Positions 1 through 8,328 of a DNA stretch of 26,218 nt are shown here, piece by piece. Numbering within the stretch: the first letter of the stretch is position 1; each line of letters starts with the position of its first letter. Below the pieces are notes generated by a model. It ran no database searches. It was not told where the DNA came from and saw nothing but the letters and a program-made list of their open reading frames with translations. This DNA comes from Flavobacteriales bacterium UBA5869. Its GTDB lineage: Bacteria > Bacteroidota > Bacteroidia > Flavobacteriales_D > Crocinitomicaceae. The stretch covers positions 1 to 26,218 of the forward strand of contig DJFP01000272.1 in NCBI GenBank assembly GCA_002432565.1, written 5' to 3'. Both the position numbers and the translations under genes were made by a program.

Positions 1-1425
1 ATGGTACGGACGATTGTATTTTGCCTCCAGCACTTCATCATAAGAGTTATTTGTAGTATATGGACCTGGAAGTTCATCAAACTGTTCCAAATAAGTAGAA
101 CGATCATTCGCAAGAACCTCCGAATTTACAAATCCTACAAATCTTTCGGATAGGTTATACACCGCCGAGCGTTTATCATAAGTTAATCCCGCAAGATTAT
201 CAAGGGTTGTTGCGATCACTTTTGTTCCCAATCCGATATTAGCCATTGTTTTCGACCCGGATTTCATTTTCACCTTGTATTCCGAAAAGTCCAGGATTGG
301 TTTTTGAGCATATTTCTCACAAAAAATACTTGTTCCGGCACTTGCCGTTCCGGACAGATCTTCCGAAATTCCTTTGACAAGTCCGTTCCCTAAAATATAG
401 TTCATCCCGTTAGCAGAAAAGAACTGGTAAACTGCCGGAACAATACCCGTTAATGAATCTGTTACCATAAAGGATGCATCTGCCTTGTAGAAAGTGGAAG
501 GGGCATTTGTTCCCATGGCCTTGCTGAAAATATGATAGCTGTTATTGAAAAATGCAACCTGGTTAATCGGCTTGATCGAATTTACGGAAAAAGTTCCCAA
601 AGTACCCAGTACACCGGCAGCGTTGTAATGCTCCACAGTCATTCCATTTGTTATTCCAATGGTTGTTGGATTAACTAAAAATGAACTTACGGATCTGTTC
701 GCAGCTACACCGGTAGTTACGGCAGTATAATTATTTGCGGCATTTCTTGTGAAAATCGTAGCATTCGTTACGCCTCCGTAACAAATCACTTTTTCGACTC
801 CATTCATTAGCAATAAGTTCCCGTTTTTCCAACCGTTGATCGTATTGCCATAGGTAACTGACATGGTAATTGAAGCATCGACCATTTCTTCAGAAGGAGC
901 TCCAAAAGAAGTAGTATTGACAGCCAGACGAACCAAGCCGCCCGTACTTTTCACCTGATAGGAAACCAATTCATCTCCGATCAGTTTTGCTTCAAAGTAA
1001 CCAATCCTGTAGGTATTGGATGTTACCTGGGAACTGATTAATGCTCCAGTACTTTTATTGACTTTCAGCCAAACAATATTCATAGCCGAATTGCTTCCGG
1101 CTTCCAGTACATAAAACCGCTCCGTTTGGTTTTCAAACACTCCCAGCAGGTACTCATTTTGAATACCGGACGGTAGCGTCAGTGTGTAGTTTTGATGAAC
1201 TACATCCAGCACTTCTCCCAGGTCATCTAATTTCTGGGTTGTTAATTCGATCTGGCTTGCGGAACCAGCGCCCAAACTTACCAGTTGCTGCTGATTTTGA
1301 TCATCGAAATAGGTGTAACCTGAAAAGGTAGTCCTGGATGGTGTTGCATGTAAGTAGGTCCTATTAAATTGCGAAAAAGCAGATCCTCCGATTAATAGCA
1401 CGAGACAGGTAGAAATTATCTTCAT
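1..1425 (-). CDS. Exported protein, beta-propeller-like, C-terminus outside window
   Basis: An open frame of 475 codons runs from an ATG at 1425 to base 1 without a stop, so the C-terminus lies beyond the window. The N-terminus (MKIISTCLVLLIGGSAFSQ) is a clear Sec signal peptide, so the product leaves the cytoplasm. The mature part is rich in Thr, Ser, Asn and Gly with alternating beta-type hydrophobicity and recurring blocks such as GNGLVKGISE and NGVEKVICYGG, which suggests a repeated-blade (beta-propeller-like) fold. I see no catalytic motif. A T9SS sorting domain could sit in the missing C-terminus but cannot be seen. The gene is separated from upstream material by a terminator at 1531-1563, so it is probably its own transcription unit. 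Function unknown. Confidence 0.85.
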   Translation of the reverse strand, partial: MKIISTCLVLLIGGSAFSQFNRTYLHATPSRTTFSGYTYFDDQNQQQLVSLGAGSASQIELTTQKLDDLGEVLDVVHQNYTLTLPSGIQNEYLLGVFENQTERFYVLEAGSNSAMNIVWLKVNKSTGALISSQVTSNTYRIGYFEAKLIGDELVSYQVKSTGGLVRLAVNTTSFGAPSEEMVDASITMSVTYGNTINGWKNGNLLLMNGVEKVICYGGVTNATIFTRNAANNYTAVTTGVAANRSVSSFLVNPTTIGITNGMTVEHYNAAGVLGTLGTFSVNSIKPINQVAFFNNSYHIFSKAMGTNAPSTFYKADASFMVTDSLTGIVPAVYQFFSANGMNYILGNGLVKGISEDLSGTASAGTSIFCEKYAQKPILDFSEYKVKMKSGSKTMANIGLGTKVIATTLDNLAGLTYDKRSAVYNLSERFVGFVNSEVLANDRSTYLEQFDELPGPYTTNNSYDEVLEAKYNRPYH

Positions 1426-1454
1426 GGTGATTTTTTTTAGGTGTTAAACATCTA

Positions 1455-1471
1455 TTCACTTTTAAAGTGAA
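1455..1471. repeat. Short dyad upstream of the exported-protein gene
   Basis: TTCACTT-TTA-AAGTGAA is a perfect 7-bp inverted repeat with a 3-base centre, about 30 bases upstream of the ATG at 1425. It could be an operator or part of the 5' leader. No clear TAnnTTTG box is visible between it and the gene. Confidence 0.4.
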
Positions 1472-1509
1472 CGCTGGTTTAAAGGAAAGGGTTGGTAGGT
1501 CGGATTCAT

Positions 1510-1529
1510 TTTTGTCCGATCGGACAAAA
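1510..1529. repeat. Perfect 20-bp palindrome, possible operator
   Basis: TTTTGTCCGATCGGACAAAA equals its own reverse complement. It lies about 85 bases upstream of the gene starting at 1425 and directly beside a terminator. As a dyad it could bind a dimeric regulator. As RNA it could fold as an 8-bp stem with a GATC loop and extend the neighbouring terminator. Confidence 0.5.
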
Positions 1530-1530
1530 C

Positions 1531-1563
1531 AAAAAAAGTGCTGTTCCATTTCCGGAACAGCAC
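1531..1563 (-). terminator. Rho-independent terminator
   Basis: Read on the minus strand: GTGCTGTTCC, loop GGAAAT, GGAACAGCAC, then seven T. The 10-bp stem is perfect (1538-1547 with 1554-1563) and the T-tract is at 1531-1537. It closes the toxin relict lying at higher coordinates and isolates the gene at 1-1425. Confidence 0.85.
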
Positions 1564-1564
1564 C

Positions 1565-2176
1565 GTAAAGTTCCACAACTTTTAAAGCTTCACAACTCTT
1601 TGCTGCATAGGCTAATTGATTTAGCATTTTATATTCACTATCAGTATTTCTAAGGTATTCAACTCCATACTTCCTGCTACTTCAATCGCATCGAATATCT
1701 GAGGTTCAGAACTTGTAGCCGCACCACTAGCCCACATTTTGTGATCTATTACTTCACCTTTAACCGTACCATATAAATACCCATAGTTACACGCTGTACC
1801 TCCTTTAGCTCTAACTTCTTTGATACGTGCAGTAGCGGCTTCTAATTCAAGTGGAGTTCCTTTAAATGCATTAGTAAGCCCCAAACTTGTTTCAGCCACT
1901 CTGTCCGAAAGCTTAGAAATACTTCTTACAATAGTACCATTATTTTCAGTCATGACTATTGCATCGAGACTACTATTATAAAACTTTCCATCAAATGCAG
2001 CTTTTTTCTCGTTAACCAAAATATCATTAGGGACACTTGGTATAATTCCCAATCCTCCCAATTCATTTGGTGCCACAGTTGGTTGAGGAAATAACTTTTT
2101 TTTTAAGTTTCCCTATTTGATGTGCCAGTGATGGATTAGACTTACTAACTTTATTACCAAATGACTTCAAAAAATA
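1565..2176 (-). pseudogene. Decayed deaminase-type polymorphic toxin tip (frameshifted relict)
   Basis: A 151-codon frame (2076 down to 1621, GTG first) has no credible start. The codons before it run into TAG, but coding-like sequence (LKSFGNKVSKSNP, then SLAHQIGKLKKK) continues upstream in another frame, joined at a run of nine A (2096-2104). Near its end, HKMWASG, then SSEPQIFDAIEVAGS, is followed by a second shift at about 1658-1668. In the shifted frame 1660-1625 reads EYLRNTDSEYKM and continues LNQLAYAAKS. From memory, the EPQIFDA block followed by NTDSEYKML is characteristic of deaminase-superfamily toxin domains, the TDSE being the first zinc/catalytic motif. The later PCxxC motif is absent, and the coding signal stops at a terminator. 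The remnant is therefore frameshifted at least twice and lacks its catalytic second half. It lies on the same strand as and just beyond the giant toxin-like gene, so I read it as a displaced older C-terminal tip. Confidence 0.72.
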
Positions 2177-2182
2177 GATTTT

Positions 2183-2575
2183 ATGGAAAATTTAATTGGT
2201 AAATGGGTAGCTATTCCATTAACTGAACTAAAAGATGGGAATTTAAACAACTACATTCACTCTGACGACATTTATTTAGTTCAAGAGCTAAACCAACCCG
2301 TTGTTGAAACAACAGGAATAGAAGGTGATTTTTATAAATTAAAAATAGGAACCAAAGAAATCCGGATTAAAAGCACAATCATTCAGAACGCTCAAAAACC
2401 TGAGTTTCTAATAAACGAAAATGTCAAATTCAAAAATTCAAAAGACGTAATTGAATTTGGTATAATCAAAGATTTTTATTGGCACGTAAAAGACAATAAA
2501 TATATTTATAAAATTGAGGTCAATGGCAAACTAAAAAGTAATCGATATTACGCAGAAAATATTGAACTAATTTAA
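2183..2575 (+). CDS. Small cytoplasmic protein, candidate immunity protein
   Basis: A complete 130-codon gene (ATG 2183, TAA 2573-2575) with no signal peptide or membrane segment, so probably cytoplasmic. The sequence is acidic, Lys/Asn/Ile-rich and largely beta in character, with a C-terminal stretch (VKFKNSKDVIEFGIIKD, then KYIYKIEVNGK) that could be a small Tudor/KOW-like barrel. I do not recognise a family. It faces the 3' end of the 1907-aa giant gene, 29 bases apart, and shares its terminator. Small AT-rich genes beside a variable toxin tip are usually immunity genes, but those normally lie on the toxin's own strand, so the role is inferred only from position. Base composition is clearly AT-richer than in the conserved genes around it. 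It could protect against the present tip or be an orphan left with the deaminase relict. No convincing promoter is visible. Confidence 0.8.
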   Translation: MENLIGKWVAIPLTELKDGNLNNYIHSDDIYLVQELNQPVVETTGIEGDFYKLKIGTKEIRIKSTIIQNAQKPEFLINENVKFKNSKDVIEFGIIKDFYWHVKDNKYIYKIEVNGKLKSNRYYAENIELI

Positions 2576-2606
2576 AGCGGTCGTTGCCGCTTTAAATTAG
2601 TTTTTT
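2567..2606 (+). terminator. Strong terminator between the convergent genes
   Basis: A perfect 14-bp stem (2567-2580 with 2587-2600), loop TCGTTG, then six T on the plus strand (2601-2606). The left arm contains the TAA stop of the plus-strand gene, and the T-tract overlaps the stop of the minus-strand giant gene. On the minus strand the same hairpin is followed by a weaker T-rich stretch, so it may stop transcription both ways. Confidence 0.9.
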
Positions 2607-5600
2607 AGAACCCTACAACCTTAAATTGGCTATCAAATGAATTCGGAGGCAACTTCTGTCTAAATATCGTTTCAGCTTCTTGCAATGCCGAATTCGTTGG
2701 CTTAAAATGTCCTGAGACATTACTAATTTCTAGGATCCTACCATCTTTAAACTTTATCATACCTGCGCATTTTACATTTGGATTTATACCTCCGATTAAA
2801 GTTGGATGAGGATAGCTAATTTCGCCACCTCGACCTCCAATCCAAATGTTACCAGCATCATCAATGACATACATTAAACCTTCTCCGTTCACATTATCAG
2901 TAACCATAAGATTGCCGTTTGCATCTCTGATTTTCCCCGATTGGGGGTTGATTTCCATTTGAGAACTATTGGGCATATTGTCAAAGCTCTTTCTTGTTGT
3001 ATTGAAATGATAACTATTTGTTCCTGGAGTAATAACTGATTTGTCTATTGGTCTTGCCTTATCCAAAGCATACATATCCAACTCAACAGCCTTTAAGTTT
3101 GAAGATTTATTGGATATTATTTTAGATCCTTCTTCAAAGTGATTCAAAATGCTTGGGGTTGTTTCAACTTGCGATAAAAAGTTTGGGTTTCTATCAGGTA
3201 TGTTATCTAATTTAGTGAGCAATTCATCACTCCAATTTACAAGTATGTTTTCAATCTCCGTTCTCCTAACAACATTTCCAATATTTCTAAGCCAAGTATC
3301 TATTTTTTTGTATTTACTCCAATTTAGAAGGCTATTCACGAATTTATAAGCATCAGCATAAGTAATCCCTGTGCGAAGTGCGTAAGACATCGTTCTTGCC
3401 TTCGTAGACTTACTGATATCAGCCACATTATCGGCCAAATTGGTTACTTTGACACTTCTGTTAAGGGCAATTGCCAAGGCAATTCCTTTAAACTGATTGT
3501 AACATTTACCTCCTATTTTAATTCCTCCCTTTATTAATCCAGGAAGATTTACGATTCCATCTGCAATATCCACTACAGTCGAAATAACCTGCCAGTTTTT
3601 ATAGAATTCCGAATTATATTCTTCCGACGTTGTCCCGTACTGAGTAGAGAAAACTGCCAAATCTACCGACGCTTTAATTGAACCAACAATGGAAACGTAG
3701 GCTACTATTGATTGACCTCCTGTTACCGGTGATGATGCAATCGCAACCATTCCTGCGGCAACTTCGGCAATATCCGTTACAACACGGAAACCTTCATCAA
3801 ACTGCTGATTATCGATTGCTTGTTGAATGAGCAACGCACAAATTGCAGGCATTTGGATGATATCTCCTTTATTGAAATTAGCCATCCCATAATTCTCAGC
3901 AATTACAACTGTAATATAATCGTAAGGTTCAAGGGTATAAGTCGAATAAACTCTGAAGATCTCATTATCGCCATTGTAATTACCTTCGGATGTAAAGTAA
4001 AGTCCGTCATAATATTCATAGATCCCGATGTCCTGAGTTATCGCTATTTTTCCATCATCATCTAATTCGATATTATTATCCGTCTGTTCGCTAAATGTCT
4101 TGAGTTTGATTCCTGAATTATATCCATATGCGGTTAACTGTTCCGTATTCGGTCCAAGATCCAGTTTTCCCAGAACAAGTTCATTTGCGATACCTTTTGT
4201 TCCTAATACAACAGGAATATCAACCGAAGCAAACTTAACCGTATATATTTCCGGTTGCGTGGTAATTGGTCGAAGAGGATCTACATAACCGTCTGAAGAA
4301 AAGGATTTCTCGAAAAACGACCCTGATTGTGGATACTTAGCAATCTTATACTTATTCAGATCCGTACTTACATTGGTAAAGAAACGTTTCAAGGCATTTA
4401 AATCCGTATCATCCGGTTCCCAGGTATCTTCCAGACTTGCAAATAACTTCTTCAACAAGTCTACATTTTCCACCAAATAATCAAGCATTTCAACCTCATC
4501 CGGACCTTCTGCCGTTCTCCAAACCAGTGAAAGCATGTTTTGATTATTCATCACCCAACTTCCGTCGTCATCAGCCATTGCTTTCAATAACTTCTTACGG
4601 TATGGAAGCTCCAGGTCATAAAGCATGCAATAACCTTTTGTAGAAATGTAATTAACAATATCCTCAATGTCATGCTCTGCCAAATTATCCAGTGTTACTT
4701 TAACCCAGTCAATTTGCTGATCGACGGATTGTAAACTATGGTGGCAATTATCTACTCCTTTTGCTTTATGGATACTATAAGATGTTGCCTGAGAAGTGCT
4801 GGAAGCCTGGATATTAATTGTCTCCCGGGTATATACGTCTCCATTCTTAATAATCGGATGGACGGCAAGTCCTGCTTCGTATCCACTTTTTCCTAGTGGG
4901 GAATTTCCCATATAGAATACAGGCATATTTTCCACGTACCAATTAGAAGCGGATGGGGGATGATACCGTCCAGTTTCCGGATCATTAGTTCCGCCTTTAA
5001 AATGAGACGCTTCTGCCTGTTTTTGTGCCGTATTGAAACAAAGCGGATCATATCGGTACTTAGGATGATTGTGGAAGAACAATACCAATTCTTCATAACT
5101 CAATTCCTTTGCCTGATATTTTTTATACAGTGCTCTGAAATCATTGGAAACTTCCAAATCATTCAAGAAAATATTCATTTTGTATTCTCCCTCGTAATTA
5201 TCCAAATGATTAATTACAGGAAGTAATTTTGAGTTTCTTACTTCGTAACGATATGGTTCAGGTCTGCCAGAAAGATAAAGTGGCCTAACTTCATAAACTC
5301 CCGGCGCTGCTTTTCCCGGATCGTCGTGATAATATTTTAAAGTATTGCTTCCGTAGTGCTCACCGAAACGTACTTTTTCCCCATCACAATTAACAATCTC
5401 ATTTACAAAGAATACTTTTCCGAAATGCTCATACCAAATAACCTGTTTGACTCCATTAACATACTTCCAATACTTATTGACTCCCGTGATATAATCAACA
5501 GGCTGACCAACACAATTAGCATTTCCATTCTTAATGTATGGCTTATTAGCACAATAACTTCTTCTTACAATTCTATCTCCTCCATTGCCATCAGATTCAA

Positions 5601-8328
5601 CCAAAACATCGTAATAATAAACGGTCCCCCCGGCAACTTCAGCGTCTTCTGTTTCATCCCAAAAACTTGGAAGGAAAGACGGATTACGTAAATCATGCCA
5701 TTGCCATTTTACCAGGTTCAGCTGCGTCAAATCGGCATCTGAATAATCCAGCAAATTTCTTGTATGCCCTAAAGCAGGCCCATTTTCAAACCAGGTATGA
5801 GCTAGCCCACAGCCGTGCCCTAATTCATGTGCATAAACATCCAATGTAGACGATTGGGCAATAAACCCTAACATCTTTCCACGCGGAGTATAACCATTTA
5901 CCTGATTTCCTGCACTATCTGCCAGAGCATTCACTACAAAAAGATAATAGGTATTTGATTCTTCCTCACGAGTGGAAAAGTAAGATTTCCTGATTCGCTT
6001 CATTTGCTCGGAATACTTCTGAAGCTGAGTTGTTTCACTCACTAAAATAGTTTCTGCTAATGAAACACTATCCGGCACAAAACTCTGTTCCATTCGAACA
6101 CTCCAATCAAACCCAGCTCCTCCATATACTTTATCCAAATATGTTTCAAGATTCGCAGCTGTAACAGACGTTGATGCTATCGGAACGATAACCACATTCT
6201 TAGTTTCCAATTCATAAACCACCACATTCAGCTTCCCGATCTTCAGATTATCGGAAACTGCATAAATGGCAAATTCGTCATCATCATTGAATGCCGGTAA
6301 ATCGAATACGAACAACCTTTTTCCATTCGAAACAGAACTTGAAGTTGGTGCCAAAGGCGTTGCAAGCCCGGCCCAGGAAAGCTGCACATTAGTAGCTGTG
6401 TACTTGTTTTCCGGAACACTCAGGGAAACTTTGTCGGGCTGTCCTTTCTTCACGGACTTATTGGCTACGAAATAATTGACAGCATTCGAAGTACGGATAA
6501 TCTCATAATTCGCGTTCCATTCGATGTGCTCGAAAGGATCAAATCCACCGGTTTCCTGGGCATGCTGTTCAAACACACCGATTTCGGTATCAGGAACGTT
6601 CAATTGTTCACCCGATACATCCAGGTAGCTGCTCCAGATCACCGTTCCGTTCGGATAAATAGTAACCTGGTTCCCGGCCACATCGTTGATGATCACCGGA
6701 CAAGTGGCGCACGGGAAGGTAAATGTCGTATCCACACCATCAATGATCACGTGCGCAATGGAGTCGGAAACATAGGCTGAATCAACCGTTCCGTTCACAA
6801 AGATCGGGTCCTGGAACTGCTGATACTGATCTTCCAGCCAGGCATCCAGTCCATCAGTGATCACATGGGCCGTTCCTTCCCACACATCGTATTCCTTGTC
6901 GATCTTCAGGTTGTCAAACTTCACCCGTGCTTCCGCTCCGAAGAGGAAATCTACCGGAATCAAACCGGTTCCACTAAAATATCCGGGCTGACCGGTATTC
7001 TGAACGGAAACAAATTCCAGCTGGAACATCCCGATCTTGACTTTCATACCCGGATCTGCGTATTCCAAAGGCTGGAATGCGGTTGCTCTTCCCGGGAAAT
7101 TGGCTACTCCACAACTATAAGTTCTTGGCGGAGCTGTAGTGAACGTGCGTATTTCGGTAGGTTCGGAAACAAAACTCCCCAAACGTCCTGCCACACTGGC
7201 TTCGTAAGTCGTTGCAGGTTCCAGCTGGTAAATGGCCTTGCTCAAATCGTTGACTGTATCGGAGAACCACTCGAAGGGCTGCTGACCGGCAGGAACTTTT
7301 CTGCGGTATTTTAGAATAAACTGGTTGAACGTAGCGGATGAGTTCGGATCCTCTTTCACCACTTTCCAGGTTCCCGTTCCTTTGGATTCGGAATTGGAAA
7401 CCAGGTCTACCCACTCCACGGAAAGTCCGTTAGCCAGGGCTTCCTCAACAGACTGAGTTGCACCGTACTTAAATTTGCACGGAGCCGACCAGCCGCCATT
7501 CTGGAACTGATTCGTAGAACCGTTCAGGCTGGTCTTCACATACCAAACATATTCCTGCCCCACAATGAGCTGATTATTGATCGGTAAAAGCGTGTGAGCC
7601 GTAATTGGACCAAGCTCAATAGGATCCATAGCCAAAGCCAGGCCATTCGGTGTAAGAGGAGGATTGGTATTTACTGTTCCAAGCCAATTGTAGATATACA
7701 GCGTATTTTCAACTTCCTGCTGCAAACCGATCGGTGCAAGTGCCGGAATGAAATTGAACTGCAAAGGAAGTGTCCGTAAATCGGTAGAAGCCGGGTATCC
7801 TGCAGGAATCTGAACAGTAGCATTACAAGCTGGCTGAAGCAAAGATGCAGGCTGACCGTATCCCATGTAAAAGTAACCGCAGCCATTTTGGGAAAGCACT
7901 TCACCGCTTTGGTTTTTAACGACATCAATGCAGATAGAGGTATTTCCTTCGGGCAATTTGGCAGAATTGAAATTCAGCGATTGACCGGTAGAACTGAAGA
8001 ACACCGCCAGGTCTTCCATGGGAACCTGTACAGGCTGTCCCGGATTCAGGACATACACCAGGTTATTCGGGAGTGACCGAAATTGGTATCCCGGACCGTT
8101 CAGTTCCATTTTCAGTTTCACGGAAATCGGTCCTGAATTGAAATCAGTCAGGGTCAGGAACACATTCAATGCACCCTGTTCGGAAAATGAATTCAAATAG
8201 TTACGGTGAGGCGGTGTCGGTACAACGGTTACCTGAACCGGATAAACCTGTGCATGGATTCCTGATCCGGCAAAAAGCAAGAGCAAAAAGAGTAAACGAA
8301 ATTTTATTCGGAAAAAGTAATTACGCAT
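2605..8328 (-). CDS. Giant exported TANFOR-like protein with metallopeptidase and C-terminal toxin-like tip
   Basis: 1907 aa. Residues 1-27 are a signal peptide ending GIHAQ. Residues of about 28-290 begin with YPVQVTV and a PPHRNYLNSF stretch and resemble the TANFOR-type N-terminus of Bacteroidota secreted proteins (from memory). An Fn3-like segment follows at about 297-395. HELGHGCGLAH at 834-844 is a complete HExxHxxGxxH zinc site, followed by NLLDY (858-862) where metzincin-like enzymes normally have a Met-turn Met. A Gly/Ala-rich hydrophobic segment at about 1515-1560 resembles the pre-toxin regions of polymorphic toxins. The last 150 residues form a separate module with HPTLIGG, a CAGMIKFKDGRI block and SGHFKP (1872-1877). 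There is no T9SS sorting domain. The ATG overlaps the stop of the preceding gene by one base (TAATG), implying translational coupling. The 3' third is AT-richer than the 5' third. Likely role: toxin carrier of a T9SS-linked system. The domains are seen, the role is inferred. Confidence 0.85.
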   Translation of the reverse strand: MRNYFFRIKFRLLFLLLLFAGSGIHAQVYPVQVTVVPTPPHRNYLNSFSEQGALNVFLTLTDFNSGPISVKLKMELNGPGYQFRSLPNNLVYVLNPGQPVQVPMEDLAVFFSSTGQSLNFNSAKLPEGNTSICIDVVKNQSGEVLSQNGCGYFYMGYGQPASLLQPACNATVQIPAGYPASTDLRTLPLQFNFIPALAPIGLQQEVENTLYIYNWLGTVNTNPPLTPNGLALAMDPIELGPITAHTLLPINNQLIVGQEYVWYVKTSLNGSTNQFQNGGWSAPCKFKYGATQSVEEALANGLSVEWVDLVSNSESKGTGTWKVVKEDPNSSATFNQFILKYRRKVPAGQQPFEWFSDTVNDLSKAIYQLEPATTYEASVAGRLGSFVSEPTEIRTFTTAPPRTYSCGVANFPGRATAFQPLEYADPGMKVKIGMFQLEFVSVQNTGQPGYFSGTGLIPVDFLFGAEARVKFDNLKIDKEYDVWEGTAHVITDGLDAWLEDQYQQFQDPIFVNGTVDSAYVSDSIAHVIIDGVDTTFTFPCATCPVIINDVAGNQVTIYPNGTVIWSSYLDVSGEQLNVPDTEIGVFEQHAQETGGFDPFEHIEWNANYEIIRTSNAVNYFVANKSVKKGQPDKVSLSVPENKYTATNVQLSWAGLATPLAPTSSSVSNGKRLFVFDLPAFNDDDEFAIYAVSDNLKIGKLNVVVYELETKNVVIVPIASTSVTAANLETYLDKVYGGAGFDWSVRMEQSFVPDSVSLAETILVSETTQLQKYSEQMKRIRKSYFSTREEESNTYYLFVVNALADSAGNQVNGYTPRGKMLGFIAQSSTLDVYAHELGHGCGLAHTWFENGPALGHTRNLLDYSDADLTQLNLVKWQWHDLRNPSFLPSFWDETEDAEVAGGTVYYYDVLVESDGNGGDRIVRRSYCANKPYIKNGNANCVGQPVDYITGVNKYWKYVNGVKQVIWYEHFGKVFFVNEIVNCDGEKVRFGEHYGSNTLKYYHDDPGKAAPGVYEVRPLYLSGRPEPYRYEVRNSKLLPVINHLDNYEGEYKMNIFLNDLEVSNDFRALYKKYQAKELSYEELVLFFHNHPKYRYDPLCFNTAQKQAEASHFKGGTNDPETGRYHPPSASNWYVENMPVFYMGNSPLGKSGYEAGLAVHPIIKNGDVYTRETINIQASSTSQATSYSIHKAKGVDNCHHSLQSVDQQIDWVKVTLDNLAEHDIEDIVNYISTKGYCMLYDLELPYRKKLLKAMADDDGSWVMNNQNMLSLVWRTAEGPDEVEMLDYLVENVDLLKKLFASLEDTWEPDDTDLNALKRFFTNVSTDLNKYKIAKYPQSGSFFEKSFSSDGYVDPLRPITTQPEIYTVKFASVDIPVVLGTKGIANELVLGKLDLGPNTEQLTAYGYNSGIKLKTFSEQTDNNIELDDDGKIAITQDIGIYEYYDGLYFTSEGNYNGDNEIFRVYSTYTLEPYDYITVVIAENYGMANFNKGDIIQMPAICALLIQQAIDNQQFDEGFRVVTDIAEVAAGMVAIASSPVTGGQSIVAYVSIVGSIKASVDLAVFSTQYGTTSEEYNSEFYKNWQVISTVVDIADGIVNLPGLIKGGIKIGGKCYNQFKGIALAIALNRSVKVTNLADNVADISKSTKARTMSYALRTGITYADAYKFVNSLLNWSKYKKIDTWLRNIGNVVRRTEIENILVNWSDELLTKLDNIPDRNPNFLSQVETTPSILNHFEEGSKIISNKSSNLKAVELDMYALDKARPIDKSVITPGTNSYHFNTTRKSFDNMPNSSQMEINPQSGKIRDANGNLMVTDNVNGEGLMYVIDDAGNIWIGGRGGEISYPHPTLIGGINPNVKCAGMIKFKDGRILEISNVSGHFKPTNSALQEAETIFRQKLPPNSFDSQFKVVGF

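Noticed and set aside
1364..1627. Minus-strand 87-codon frame as an independent gene
   Set aside because: Its first ~20 codons belong to the frameshifted deaminase relict; the rest crosses a terminator, a palindrome and the signal-peptide region of the next gene.
2605..2860. T9SS sorting domain at the C-terminus of the giant protein
   Set aside because: No YPNP-like block or GxYxxxI strand is present in the last 90 residues; the tip is a different module.
6865..7314. 149-codon plus-strand frame inside the giant gene
   Set aside because: Shadow frame opposite a long coding region; composition and lack of any domain, start or terminator signals argue against a gene.
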